A stretch of 64,000 nucleotides of DNA. Origin: a bacterium (GTDB lineage Bacteria > Patescibacteriota > Gracilibacteria > Peribacterales > Peribacteraceae). Every line of letters starts with the position of its first letter. Position 1 is the first letter of the stretch. Under the pieces are notes generated by a model, which was not told the DNA's origin, did no database searches, and was given only the letters and a program-made list of their open reading frames with translations. This document shows, piece after piece, positions 10,154-20,682 of this stretch. The stretch spans positions 1 to 64,000 of the forward strand of contig JAQBVR010000002.1 in the NCBI GenBank assembly GCA_027623015.1, read 5' to 3'. The position numbers and the translations under genes were made by a program.

Positions 10154-10783
10154 ATGATTCCAACAGTTGCCCACCTTCGTTTATTACAATTTCTTGTTAT
10201 TACGACTTGTATAACAATTCTATTCATCATTCTGTCAACGATTTTCTATGTGTGGACTGAGTTCGATGGCAATAGTAACTTTCCTGTAGAGTGCGCTCTT
10301 GTCTTCGGAGCTTCGGTACATTCAAACGACCAACCTGGCCCAGGCATAAAGAGAAGAGTTGCCACTGCTGCAGAGTTGTATAATGATGGCTCTGTGTCTC
10401 GAATCATCGTTACTGGTGGTAAGGGCGATGCATTCAAAGACTCAGAAGCACGTGTCATGCAGCGAGAAGCAATGCGAAGGGGAGTTGATCCAGAAGATAT
10501 CTTCCTTGAAGAGACTGCTGTATCTACATGGCAAAACATTTCACACACAGTAGACCTTCGTAAGGGTTGTGACGGAGTCGTTGCTGTATCCGATAGATAC
10601 CATCTTGCAAGGATACGTCAACTAGTTGCCAAGCAGGGAGAAGTGTTGGACATTTATACATATCCAGCAGGGGATCACCCAAACGTATTTTTCGAATTTA
10701 AAAGTGTTCTGCGCGAGGCGTTCGGAATCATCTATTACACAGTAGGTGATTACACATCTTTAGATATATTTGCTGAAAAATAA
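10154..10783 (+). CDS. YdcF/SanA-like DUF218 protein
   Basis: ALVFGASVHSNDQPGPGIKRRVATAAELYNDG...IIVTGGKG...EARVMQREAMRRGV. Confidence 0.85.
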   Translation: MIPTVAHLRLLQFLVITTCITILFIILSTIFYVWTEFDGNSNFPVECALVFGASVHSNDQPGPGIKRRVATAAELYNDGSVSRIIVTGGKGDAFKDSEARVMQREAMRRGVDPEDIFLEETAVSTWQNISHTVDLRKGCDGVVAVSDRYHLARIRQLVAKQGEVLDIYTYPAGDHPNVFFEFKSVLREAFGIIYYTVGDYTSLDIFAEK

Positions 10784-10988
10784 CAACAAGTTCCTATGTA
10801 TTGTTATGTAAACAAAATGTATACCGAGCACTTCTTCGTTATCCACAGTCAATTGAATATTAACATAAAAAGCATTATGTTAAGTATGATGAATTGTGGA
10901 CAAGTACACAAAAGGTGTTCAATCGTCCCAGAAGAGCTAAATTCTTCACTCCCCCACCATTACTGACATTACGCCACTATCACAGGCA

Positions 10989-11891
10989 ATGGATCGTTAC
11001 ATAGTTTTCCTACAAGCAGAAGAGAACAAGTCCCCTCTCACTGTTGCGAACTACCGACGTAGTTTGAACCTTCTTCTAGAGCTCATGGATGTGTCTGCTC
11101 CTGAAGATATCAATAAGATGTCTATACGTAGCCTAAAAGTCGCACTTCACTCGTCTAAGGCCCGCAAAGGCTCGGCCCTTACCATAAGTACCAAAAACTA
11201 TCATCTTACAGTACTTCGTGCCTTCCTTCGGTACCTACTTCAAGATGAAGAGCTGGAAGTGTATTCACCAGATCGTGTGCGAAGATTTAAAGAAGGAGAA
11301 CGACAAGTGAAGGTTTTATTTCATGATGAGTTGCAACGACTCCTCGAAGCACCAGACACTTCGACAAAAATTGGCAAACGCGATAAAGCTATGCTCCAGT
11401 TATTCTTTTCCACAGGGATGCGTCTTGCAGAACTTCGAAGTCTCGATCGTAAAGATCTAAACTTTGACACAAGGGAGATATCTGTTCGTGGTAAGCGTAG
11501 TAAGATCCGTGTCGTCTTTCTTTCCGATGATGCTGTCTTTGCACTGAAGGAATACCTTGAGGCTAGAATCGACCACATAACCCCCCTTTTCATTCGTAAT
11601 TTTGACAAGGCGCGCGATGCGATGCCACCGGGAGAAGAGTTTAGACTCTCTCGTATCTCCATTTACAATGCTGTAAAGAAATACGCTCGTGCTGCGGGTA
11701 TCGTATCGGATCCTTCACCACACACGCTTCGCCACTCCTTCGCTACAGATCTCCTACGCAATGGTGCAGACTTGCGTTCAGTTCAAGAGTTACTGGGACA
11801 CCAAGATCTTTCTACGACACAGATCTATACACACGTTACAAATCCTCAGCTGAAGGAGGTGCATAAGAAGTTTCATGATTCTTCTACTTAA
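10989..11891 (+). CDS. tyrosine recombinase, XerC/XerD-like
   Basis: LFFSTGMRLAELRSL...TLRHSFATDLLRNGADLRSVQELLGHQDLSTTQIYTHV. Confidence 0.93.
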   Translation: MDRYIVFLQAEENKSPLTVANYRRSLNLLLELMDVSAPEDINKMSIRSLKVALHSSKARKGSALTISTKNYHLTVLRAFLRYLLQDEELEVYSPDRVRRFKEGERQVKVLFHDELQRLLEAPDTSTKIGKRDKAMLQLFFSTGMRLAELRSLDRKDLNFDTREISVRGKRSKIRVVFLSDDAVFALKEYLEARIDHITPLFIRNFDKARDAMPPGEEFRLSRISIYNAVKKYARAAGIVSDPSPHTLRHSFATDLLRNGADLRSVQELLGHQDLSTTQIYTHVTNPQLKEVHKKFHDSST

Positions 11892-12936
11892 CCATTGGTG
11901 GTCTTGCACTGAGAATAAGTGGCTTCATTATATTTATACATTCGTAGACTCGAATAGCTACCATCTCGTTATTGATGTCGTGGCCATTTCCATTTTTATG
12001 ATATAGCGAATCTAGAACTAGAGCTATCTTCCTTCGAAATTCAGAATTTTTGTTCTCAGCATCTTGACGAGATATGTTATTTACATTATTTAGTCCAAGA
12101 GCACGTAAAAATACCATAAGATTTCCTCGAACAAAACGTTGATCTCCGTTTAGTTCAATTTCTTCTCTCAGCTCAGCAGGTTTTATTGAATATACTTGGG
12201 CATATGGCCTTTCTCTTGTTTCGATTGCTTCTTGAGCAAGGTGTTTTGCATAGGTTTTTTCTGGTAAGAAGTGCAGGACGTCATTTATAGCATCTATCTC
12301 TCTTATGCTTGAGCCTTGGTTTCTTTTGAGTACGGCAAGAGATGTGTTCTTATTCACACCCATGGCATCTAGATACGGTGTACCGATTCCATGCAATGCG
12401 AGAGTTTGCATAAGACGGATGTTAAACATTTGTCTTGCAAATTTCGTACTTCTTCTTTTATCGCTAGTGCTTACTAATTTCTCATCTTTCGCAATTCTTA
12501 GTAAATGATCTGTGATTATATCGGCTCGCTTATCTACAGTCTTTTCTTGCTGGGTTATCCTGCTTGTAACCAGATGTATATCTCTTCGTACATTTGCTCT
12601 GTGGTCTGGTAGAGTTCGAAAATTACTCTCCCCTCCTTCTTCAGTGCAGAATCCTGCAGCTGTTAGAACATACTCTGCAGAGAGAGATTCTATTCCAGAC
12701 TTCATCATTGCAGGTAATATCGACTTTGCTAGTATGTCGTCTACTAAACAGGAATCTCGAAGCGTAAACATGCATCGACTTTCAGGTGGTAATTTTCTTA
12801 GTATTGCCATTCGATCTTTTAAAGGCATCTTTGTCCAATCCCCTTCTAATCCTGTAGGCAAGACATTTTCAGTAAGTTGACCCCTTAGGTCTTTCAGGAA
12901 TCTAATTTCCGTTTCTATAAAAGCATTTATTGGCAT
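11884..12936 (-). CDS. hypothetical protein
   Basis: ORF 11884..12975; start moved to ATG 12936 because TTGATT-N17-TATAGT lies just upstream and overlaps the longer TTG-start ORF. Confidence 0.6.
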   Translation of the reverse strand: MPINAFIETEIRFLKDLRGQLTENVLPTGLEGDWTKMPLKDRMAILRKLPPESRCMFTLRDSCLVDDILAKSILPAMMKSGIESLSAEYVLTAAGFCTEEGGESNFRTLPDHRANVRRDIHLVTSRITQQEKTVDKRADIITDHLLRIAKDEKLVSTSDKRRSTKFARQMFNIRLMQTLALHGIGTPYLDAMGVNKNTSLAVLKRNQGSSIREIDAINDVLHFLPEKTYAKHLAQEAIETRERPYAQVYSIKPAELREEIELNGDQRFVRGNLMVFLRALGLNNVNNISRQDAENKNSEFRRKIALVLDSLYHKNGNGHDINNEMVAIRVYECINIMKPLILSARPPMVK

Positions 12937-13174
12937 AGTGGAGGGCACTATACTTGACAAAAATAATGGAATCAAGTCTAAAAGCTATATGATGCTAGTA
13001 ATTCATCAAACTCTACATATCCTGCTTCTGCGTTAAAATGTCCTGCATTTGGAATAAGAGAAAGTTCAATCCCTAGCAGAGCTTCGGAATCAGGTCTCTC
13101 ATGCGCTGTGCTAATTTTTCGTTATACGCCATATTCGAGTGGTATTATCTCATAGTTTCTGTAGTATATCTTCA

Positions 13175-13660
13175 ATGATTCTCGCTTTACTCATTGCATC
13201 GGCCACTTGTTACGGTCCTAGTGACTGTGTAGCGCCTATGGTTTGTAGTTCAGGAAAGCGTGGAAGCATCCCAGGTGTATGTAGAATGACAAAGGAAACA
13301 CACCCTACAGGCGCAGATTCCATCAAGCCTATCCCCGTAGTAAATCCAAGTACATCTACACCACCCGTTCCTGCGCCTCCAGCTGCAGCACCGGCTTTCT
13401 CCCCTCCTCTAGCACCACCCGCTCCTCCTGCTGAGTTTGAGATTCCTGATGCACCTAAGCCACCAAGATTTGAGGATTCATCAAGCAGTGATGACGACGA
13501 TGCATCAAGTTCTGCATCCTCCGAATCAGATGATGACAATGATGAGGAGGTGAATCAAGGGCCTGTTGCGAAAGTGGTCAACACTATTATCGTAACCCCT
13601 GCAACTCTAATCATAGAGTCTGTGAAAGACTTCTGGTGTTTGTTGTTTGGCTGTAACTAA
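13175..13660 (+). CDS. putative lipoprotein with Pro-rich and Ser/Asp-rich low-complexity segments
   Basis: MILALLIASATC lipobox-like signal; PAPPAAAPAFSPPLAPPAPP and DSSSSDDDDASSSASSESDDDNDEE. Confidence 0.55.
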   Translation: MILALLIASATCYGPSDCVAPMVCSSGKRGSIPGVCRMTKETHPTGADSIKPIPVVNPSTSTPPVPAPPAAAPAFSPPLAPPAPPAEFEIPDAPKPPRFEDSSSSDDDDASSSASSESDDDNDEEVNQGPVAKVVNTIIVTPATLIIESVKDFWCLLFGCN

Positions 13661-13875
13661 GAAGTTCGTGGACCTGTCTCGATAGTGATAGTTACAGTGC
13701 CTGACTCTCTTCCTTTTAAGAGTCTTTCCATTTTCTTATCATTAATATTTAGAACGGCACTTCGTAATATCGCTTCTACTGAAGCTCTTGTCATAGTAAG
13801 CTTACTTTCTATGGGTATAATTATTCTCACTTTCCCAGTTACTTTGTTTGCACTGAGTATTACATCAACTTCCAT
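13657..13875 (-). CDS. small hypothetical protein
   Basis: 72-aa ORF overlapping the upstream ORF on the same strand; probably same operon. Confidence 0.4.
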   Translation of the reverse strand: MEVDVILSANKVTGKVRIIIPIESKLTMTRASVEAILRSAVLNINDKKMERLLKGRESGTVTITIETGPRTS

Positions 13876-15928
13876 GCTTAACGAATGTAACGGGTATAAG
13901 TCGAATAGGTTTGTTTGGCCCAGCTGTTTCTACAAATAGAAACTCATACTTGTCTGTAAGACTTCTGGCATCTATCATGAGTTTTTCTATCATTGCTAGA
14001 GTATCTGGTGTGTGTGAAATCTCTATATCTTCTTCATTTGCTATTTCGAGTCCACACTCTCTGAGTATTTCTTCGCGTGGTGACACTCCTTGTATTAGCG
14101 GCATCGTCCACAGTCGAGATGGGATCTTACTAGTTTCGTAACCAAATTCCCTTTTTAAGGTTTTGGACCATTTCTCCATAGTAGAATGCAGCAATGAGTT
14201 CGCGCTTTCAAACTCCCCTCCTGTTGCTGCATTTAATTGCCTTGCTCCAGATGCATTCAGTCTTTCTACAGTTTGCAGATATAAGTGCCCTTTATCGTTA
14301 TATATTTCTGATCCATCTTCTGCTTCCCCTCCTGCTAAGTGATGCTTTGCAACATTTATTGATTTGCATGTAAAGTTTAGTACATTTTGTACATTTGAAA
14401 TATGTACATATACAACAAGATTACCATTTGGATTTTTTTTGTTTTTCAGTAGAGCTAGAAAATTTTCTCTTAGCCTTTGAATATCATGAGGGTTAAACAA
14501 TTTCGCGCCCATATCGTCTAGCGAAATTGACTTAACACTATCCCCCTTTAACCTGAGAGCAAGCAAGCCATTGCGCATGGACTTACGTGCTGTCAATACT
14601 AACTGACTTCTAGGAATATCTAGTTCATCTTGTAACTTTGCAAGAATTGGTGCTAGTTCTCGCACTGCATTCTCTTCTTCCAACTTTGCGTCTAGCTCAG
14701 TATGGGAAGCATATGATGCAGATGCTTCTTCTTCTCTTTCGTAGCTATCTACAGCACCCCAGTCAGCTATGTCTTCGGGAATATTGTTAAGATCTTCACT
14801 ATGTACAAATACTTGTACTATGTACTCATAGCCATACTGACTTATGTCTACTTCATCCGTTCTCATCATAATTTGCAGCCGCGTCTTTCCAGGCATGTTA
14901 TTTGAGATGTACTCAAGATCATTTCTTAGTTCTGTAAAATCGGGGGTCTTTGCTTCTAGATCTCTAGTATAAGCAAGTGTTGCTACTATATTCTTTTGAT
15001 ATTCACTAGTAGGAGACATCACCAAACCTATATCTTTCATAGGATTCTTTTCAAATTCTGTTGTTAATGCAGCGTGAAGTTTTTCATGATTCATCTGCAT
15101 ATAGTTGATTGCAGGTTCCACTACCTCATTCTTTACTTTCTGCTTTTTAGTATCTTCCTCCTCCTGCTCAATCTTCTTAGCATAGGTTACCAAAACCCAC
15201 TCTCCACTATCTATAGCACTCTCTATTTTGGTTTTTACATACCCTACTTCATTAAAAGTGATTGCAAACTCTTCAGCATTTTCTATATACACAACATTTC
15301 CCGCTTTCCGGAGTGCCTGTATTTCCTCAACGATGCGATCGAGAAAAATTCCTCCATCGCCACATGTAGTTTTTGCTACTCGATGCTCCTTTTTTACATA
15401 CCCATTTTCTTTTGTGAGCCATGCACGTTCTGCGTCATGCGTTACTATCTTTAGATCCAAAGACTCTCCTTCGTCTTCTGGAAAGATCATTTCGATAGCA
15501 TTACGTGGAGCTTCCATCCTTCTTACTGCTTCTTCTTTACCTTCTTCATTTCTCTTAATTCTTTCTGCAATTAGATCAATTCGAATCATAATCTTTTCTA
15601 GGAAATCTTTCCATGTCTTACTTTCTACAGGTAGCCCTAATTCCGTATTAGGAAAGTCGAGATCTTCAACGTAGATCTCAACTGGTATAGAATCATAGGA
15701 AAGATAATCGACCCTTACAATAGCTCTTCCTTCTTCTTTCTTTAGGGCAAATCCTAAAAAGATATATCTTACATCTAAATTATACCTCTCAAGTTGTAAC
15801 TGTAATCCATTTCGTAAGTATCTTTCTAACTCACTTCCTCCATTTTTTACGCTGACTTCTTTATCATCAGGAGATAATTCCCCCTGTTGTCTCTCATGTT
15901 GAAGCCGAGAAAATTCGTCATCAGACAT
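13865..15928 (-). CDS. hypothetical protein, 687 aa
   Basis: Long ORF; TAGGCT-N6-ATG promoter/start arrangement. Confidence 0.75.
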   Translation of the reverse strand: MSDDEFSRLQHERQQGELSPDDKEVSVKNGGSELERYLRNGLQLQLERYNLDVRYIFLGFALKKEEGRAIVRVDYLSYDSIPVEIYVEDLDFPNTELGLPVESKTWKDFLEKIMIRIDLIAERIKRNEEGKEEAVRRMEAPRNAIEMIFPEDEGESLDLKIVTHDAERAWLTKENGYVKKEHRVAKTTCGDGGIFLDRIVEEIQALRKAGNVVYIENAEEFAITFNEVGYVKTKIESAIDSGEWVLVTYAKKIEQEEEDTKKQKVKNEVVEPAINYMQMNHEKLHAALTTEFEKNPMKDIGLVMSPTSEYQKNIVATLAYTRDLEAKTPDFTELRNDLEYISNNMPGKTRLQIMMRTDEVDISQYGYEYIVQVFVHSEDLNNIPEDIADWGAVDSYEREEEASASYASHTELDAKLEEENAVRELAPILAKLQDELDIPRSQLVLTARKSMRNGLLALRLKGDSVKSISLDDMGAKLFNPHDIQRLRENFLALLKNKKNPNGNLVVYVHISNVQNVLNFTCKSINVAKHHLAGGEAEDGSEIYNDKGHLYLQTVERLNASGARQLNAATGGEFESANSLLHSTMEKWSKTLKREFGYETSKIPSRLWTMPLIQGVSPREEILRECGLEIANEEDIEISHTPDTLAMIEKLMIDARSLTDKYEFLFVETAGPNKPIRLIPVTFVKHGS

Positions 15929-16174
15929 GAAGAAAGCCTACCAGAACAAGTTGTTCTTACAAGGAGAAAGAGCGTTAGAGCCCTTAAGCTAGCTCAAAAC
16001 GCACTATTCCGCTCTTCTAACGCCTATTTGCCCGATAGCAGAGCTACGTATAGTACTTCAGGATACAATGAGTCACTTCAGCAAATTACAGTGAATAAAA
16101 TTGAATATCTTGAAAGACATATACATGAGAAGAAAGATCAGCTTTTCACTGGAATCTTCCGATCGAACGTTCCT

Positions 16175-17335
16175 CTATGCCCTCTTTCGGATAGTTATAC
16201 GCAGGAACTTACGCTTTCCTACGCGAACTACACCTTCTTGTACTACCGAGTCTGTTGACGTTATTGCTTTGTCGTTTAACTTGATCCCCCCTTGCTCTAC
16301 CAAGCGCCTAGCTTCAGAAGTCGATAGAACTGTCTTTGTTTTGACAAGGAACTTGATGAGGTCATCACCTTTAGCGGCCTCTGCCTCTGGCATGTCATCA
16401 GGAGTCCCCTTCTCTGTGAAGACTTTTGTAAATTCTTCTTCTGCTTTATCAGCTTCTTTTGTTGAGTGGTACATTGTCACGATCTCTTTTGCGAGTCGGA
16501 CTTTGGCATCTCTTGGGGCTCCTTTGAGGATGGACTTGATCTCACTTTCCTCTATGTCTGTACAACATTCGAAGTATACAGGCATGAGATCATCGTTTAT
16601 CGACATAAGTGCTCCAAACATATCGTTTGGTTTGTCGTCGAGATACACACAGTTCTCGTAGGATTTACTCATTTTACGCCCGTCGGTTCCCTCTATGAGT
16701 GGTGTTGTTAGGACGAACTTCTCACGCTTGCCCATATTCTTCTGCAGAGTTCTTCCAACTAACATATTAAATTCTTGGTCTGTCCCACCAATTTCACAGT
16801 CAACATCTAAGTGCAGTGAATCGTACCCAACAAGTAATGGATACATAAACTCATGCATAGCGATTGGTTGATCATTTGCAATGCGTTCTTTAAACATCGC
16901 TCTTTGAGACATTTGTTGGTATGTGAAATTTGAGCTTATCTTTGCAAGATCTTCAAATCCTAATTTTTCAAGCCATTCGTGGTTATAGCATACTTCGACT
17001 TTTGAAAAGTCTATCACTTTCTCAGCTTGCTTCTTGTACGTCTTAAAATTTTCTTCAACTCCCTTTCGTGTTAGAGGCTGGCGCATGGATTCCTTACCTG
17101 TAGGATCTCCTATCATTGCTGTGAAACTTCCAATAAGTAATATGGCTTTATGCCCTGCATCTGCGAAAGCTTGTAATTTTCTCATTGAAATAGAGTGTCC
17201 TAGGTGAATGCGTGAACCTGTTGGGTCTATTCCCCAGTAGACTCTTAGCTTCTTTCCACCAGAAAGTTTCTTCTCTGCTAGATCTGCAGGGATCACTTTT
17301 GCGACGCCACGTGTGAGGAGGTCCTTATTATCCAT
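16175..17335 (-). CDS. tyrS: tyrosyl-tRNA synthetase
   Basis: YWGIDPTGSRIHLGHSISMRKLQ, KMSKSYENC, C-terminal S4-like domain. Confidence 0.96.
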   Translation of the reverse strand: MDNKDLLTRGVAKVIPADLAEKKLSGGKKLRVYWGIDPTGSRIHLGHSISMRKLQAFADAGHKAILLIGSFTAMIGDPTGKESMRQPLTRKGVEENFKTYKKQAEKVIDFSKVEVCYNHEWLEKLGFEDLAKISSNFTYQQMSQRAMFKERIANDQPIAMHEFMYPLLVGYDSLHLDVDCEIGGTDQEFNMLVGRTLQKNMGKREKFVLTTPLIEGTDGRKMSKSYENCVYLDDKPNDMFGALMSINDDLMPVYFECCTDIEESEIKSILKGAPRDAKVRLAKEIVTMYHSTKEADKAEEEFTKVFTEKGTPDDMPEAEAAKGDDLIKFLVKTKTVLSTSEARRLVEQGGIKLNDKAITSTDSVVQEGVVRVGKRKFLRITIRKRA

Positions 17336-17389
17336 ATATTTAGTCTACAGGTATTCGTTATCCCTGAGAATATAATCTATAGTTACTCC

Positions 17390-18334
17390 ATGATCTCCAA
17401 ATGGACTACAACAGAGCTACAAAGACTCGATGCTTTTATTGCTCAGAATTCTCCTGACCTGAGCAGAAGTCGCATCCAAAAGCTTATCGCACTTGGTGGT
17501 GTAGAGGTAAACGGAGAAGAGGTTGTGAAGTCATCCCACAAACTTCATGTTGGCGATAGTGTTTCTCTCGATCTCGATGTGCAGTCCGTCGTCGATGTCA
17601 GTATCACTCCTGTGGATATTCAATTAGAGATTTTGTATGAAGATCGTGATTGTATGGTCATCAATAAGCCTGCTGGGTATGCGGTTCATCCAGGTTCTGG
17701 TATGGCTGCTGACGAGACCACTATTTTGCATGGCGTTTCATTTCTCTTCGCTGCACATTCTATTCCATTTAACGAAAGTTCTATACTCGTCCACCGACTC
17801 GATAAAGACACGACAGGATGTTTGCTGATTGCCAAATCTGAGAAAGCACACACAGATCTACAGAAACAATTTGCGCAGCGTGATGTGTCGAAGAAGTACC
17901 TTGCTATAGTTGCTGGGACTCCAGACCCTGCTACAGCTATTATAGATGCTCCCATAGGACGAAATCTTACAGACAGGACAAAGATGTCTGTCATGCGTAC
18001 AAGCATCAGTCGTGAAGCTAAGACTTCGTATGAGACTATCGATAGTTGTGGTAAATGCTCTCTTCTCTGCTGTGACCTCTACACAGGTAGAACGCACCAG
18101 GTGCGTGTGCATCTTTCTTCCATTGGGTATCCTATCTTAGGTGATACTACATATGCTTCTCCTTCTAGCGGTGAATTGTCTAAAAAATTAGACATTTCAT
18201 CTTTGTGTCTCCATGCATGGAAACTTACTTTCGTTTCCTTGAAGGAGATGAAGGACATCGTTGTGGAGTGTGAGCCACCTGAAGCATTTACTGCAGCGTT
18301 GACAGCTGCAGCATTGGAAATGAGTACTACATAG
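17390..18334 (+). CDS. rluD: 23S rRNA pseudouridine synthase, RluD family
   Basis: S4 domain, LVHRLDKDTTGCLLIAKS, GRTHQVRVHLSSIGYPILGDTTY. Confidence 0.93.
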   Translation: MISKWTTTELQRLDAFIAQNSPDLSRSRIQKLIALGGVEVNGEEVVKSSHKLHVGDSVSLDLDVQSVVDVSITPVDIQLEILYEDRDCMVINKPAGYAVHPGSGMAADETTILHGVSFLFAAHSIPFNESSILVHRLDKDTTGCLLIAKSEKAHTDLQKQFAQRDVSKKYLAIVAGTPDPATAIIDAPIGRNLTDRTKMSVMRTSISREAKTSYETIDSCGKCSLLCCDLYTGRTHQVRVHLSSIGYPILGDTTYASPSSGELSKKLDISSLCLHAWKLTFVSLKEMKDIVVECEPPEAFTAALTAAALEMSTT

Positions 18335-18370
18335 TACAAATGTCACTCTTAGCCTAGCACCTTACTCTCT

Positions 18371-18519
18371 TGCCAGCCGCCTTGTTTGAAAGAGGGCATG
18401 AGATAGTTGGCTCATCCAGTCCATGAGTGCCAAGTGACCCGCTGGTCAGCTTGGTCGAAGTGTGAACAGTAATGAAAAGCAAGAATGTCCCGAGTGAGGC
18501 TCGGCTGGCAGCGTTTTTT
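18371..18519 (+). ncRNA. candidate structured RNA of unknown family with terminal T-tract
   Basis: 9-bp perfect closing helix TGCCAGCCG (18371-18379)/CGGCTGGCA (18502-18510), internal hairpin TTGGC-TCAT...ATGA-gt-GCCAA, then TTTTTT. Confidence 0.4.
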
Positions 18520-18633
18520 GGTCCACTTTTTCGCGTAAAAAAGATGGAATGTAGTTTGGGATAAAAGACAGAAATGGCACATCTGCTATCTTCATCAAAA
18601 CATTTGGAATTCTCCTCGAACCCTCCCCTAGTC

Positions 18634-18651
18634 CCCTCCCTAAAGGGAGGG
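18634..18651. terminator. hairpin CCCTCCC-TAAA-GGGAGGG
   Basis: Perfect 7-bp inverted repeat in the convergent intergenic region. Confidence 0.4.
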
Positions 18652-18722
18652 TGCCCTGCATAGGAGTACGAGAAAGCAAGGGGAATACATTTAACTATAC
18701 ATTGCTAGGTTACGCTTATTCC

Positions 18723-20456
18723 CTAACTTCTCCCTGCTCTGTAGATCACTGTGTATCTTGTTTTGTCTAATACTCTTCCATCTCCATCTCTAGCGATAAT
18801 CTCATAGAGGTTCTGCCCTCGACTCAGCGTTCCAAGTTGGCTATCTGCGATATAGTTCCAGAAGTCTTTTCCAGACTCGTAGAGTCGTAGTCTGTAGCCA
18901 TTTACCCAGACGCTCTCTGTAGCAGTACTTGTATGACCTTCTATTAACAACGAAGACCCTGTAGCGGTGTGCTTACTTCCAGCCGTCGGAGCGAATATAC
19001 TAAGGGATCCGGGTTGAATGGGGTCATTGTTGAGTATGATCATCTCTGATGACGAAGTTGATAGTGTTGTAATCTCAACTGAACTATTACTTTTTCCATC
19101 TGTTGTTTCTACAAGTCCTTCTGTGCCTTCTTCGATGAGTATTGTGATACTGGCAACATCACTCTTGTAACCCCCCTCGTTGAATGCATAGACGTTGTAG
19201 GTATTTCTTCCTGGGTTTAGATTATCGATATTGGTACTAGCGAGATAAGACCACGTTTCATCACCAGGTGAGAATAGTTGTAACCTGTAGTCATTGACCA
19301 TTACGCTTGTTGTACCTTCTGCTACCGTACCTTCTATGGTAAATCTACTTCGGAGTGTTCTGTATGTATCACCATTTTTTGCAGGACTTAAGATAGTAGG
19401 TGCTTCTGGTGGCTCTCTATCGCGTTTGATTTGACGACGTACTTCAGACAGTAGGTCTCCTCCTTCATCTAGAGCTGCAATGATGATTTCCACTTCATCT
19501 TGTTCTGGTAATGCAAGTTCTAGGCTAAATGTTCCTTTCTCTTCATTCTTCTCTGCTGTGTATCCATTTATGCGAACTCTATTGACTGCCTTGGAAATGC
19601 TACCTTCTACGACTATCACACTTTTTTGCACAGTGATGTCATTGTCTGGACTTGAAACGATAAGTGCTTCATTTCCTGTGTTTTCTGCAACTGTTGATTC
19701 TGATCCTTCTTTTATGTTTGTAACTCTTCGGACCTTTCTGCTGGTTGCAACAAAGTCAGACTTAAGTGCGAGTGGGTCTAGGGGGGAGCGATACTTGTAC
19801 AAGTCTTCACCATTTTGTATTTCATTTGGCATCGTAAATTGTTGCCCCTCACCGACGATGATGGGTATAACGCCATCTTTGTGGTTGACTGTTACGCCTA
19901 TGCCATCTGCTGCAAAGACAATGAGAGATCGTGATCGAACAATGCCTTCACTGCGGGATGGTACTGTCGCTTTCAAGACAGGAGTTTCTATAGATCGAAT
20001 AATCGATCCACTATATGACTGTGCTGTCGGAGTTGAAAACCAAAGCGCCCCCTGAGTAACACGTATGCTGATTTGTGATTGTGTCTGGCCAATGAAACTT
20101 TCTTCAATAGTAATTTCAGATAACTCGTCTAGTCTACCAAACGATCCATCGAAGAATTGCATTTGTGCATTTCCTCCAGCTCCAGTAGTAACAGTATCTC
20201 CGGGAAATAACTTCTGGTCATCTTCTGCTTTCTTGAATTCACTTCCTTCTATACTTACTTGCACAGATCCCCCACCTTCTACTATTAATGTTACAGCACT
20301 TCTTGCTATAGCATTGCCTACGCCGAAGAGTTTCAAAACCCAGCTACCAAGAAAGAAAAGTATGGCGATGATGATGACTATCCCTATGATGGGTTGCAAC
20401 ACATTTGGTTGTCTTTCATATCTATGCCCATGGCGTCTTGGGATTCGCTTTCGCAT
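18723..20456 (-). CDS. FecR-domain membrane protein with repeated bacterial Ig/CARDB-like modules
   Basis: TM segment; FPGDTVTTGAGGNAQMQFFDGSFGRLDELSEITIEE FecR-like; repeats VWVNGYRLRLYESGKDFWNYIADSQLGTLSRGQNLYEI and VMVNDYRLQLFSPGDETWSYLASTNIDNLNPGRNTYNV. Confidence 0.8.
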   Translation of the reverse strand: MRKRIPRRHGHRYERQPNVLQPIIGIVIIIAILFFLGSWVLKLFGVGNAIARSAVTLIVEGGGSVQVSIEGSEFKKAEDDQKLFPGDTVTTGAGGNAQMQFFDGSFGRLDELSEITIEESFIGQTQSQISIRVTQGALWFSTPTAQSYSGSIIRSIETPVLKATVPSRSEGIVRSRSLIVFAADGIGVTVNHKDGVIPIIVGEGQQFTMPNEIQNGEDLYKYRSPLDPLALKSDFVATSRKVRRVTNIKEGSESTVAENTGNEALIVSSPDNDITVQKSVIVVEGSISKAVNRVRINGYTAEKNEEKGTFSLELALPEQDEVEIIIAALDEGGDLLSEVRRQIKRDREPPEAPTILSPAKNGDTYRTLRSRFTIEGTVAEGTTSVMVNDYRLQLFSPGDETWSYLASTNIDNLNPGRNTYNVYAFNEGGYKSDVASITILIEEGTEGLVETTDGKSNSSVEITTLSTSSSEMIILNNDPIQPGSLSIFAPTAGSKHTATGSSLLIEGHTSTATESVWVNGYRLRLYESGKDFWNYIADSQLGTLSRGQNLYEIIARDGDGRVLDKTRYTVIYRAGRS

Positions 20457-20682
20457 GAAACGAAGGAAGGTCTACCATCATAGGAAATACTCTTCCTATA
20501 ACGCAAGGGTTATGGACCATTTTGGTACTCAGCTTACTCTGCATTCCTATCCATTATTTTCTCGGGTTCGTATTTATTCAAAAGGATTGTTGGACTATTG
20601 GAATACTGGAATATTAGGAATTGAACAATATTATCATAGTCTATTATCCTATTTTCTGTATTTCATTACAGCAATATTCTGA

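Noticed and set aside
18371-18519. Assigning the 18.4-kb RNA candidate to SRP/4.5S RNA because of GGTCAG...ACAG
   Set aside because: The conserved GGAA tetraloop and AGCA internal loop of SRP domain IV cannot be placed convincingly.
18446-18679. 77-aa minus-strand ORF in intergenic region
   Set aside because: Low-quality composition and overlaps the structured-RNA candidate and a hairpin.
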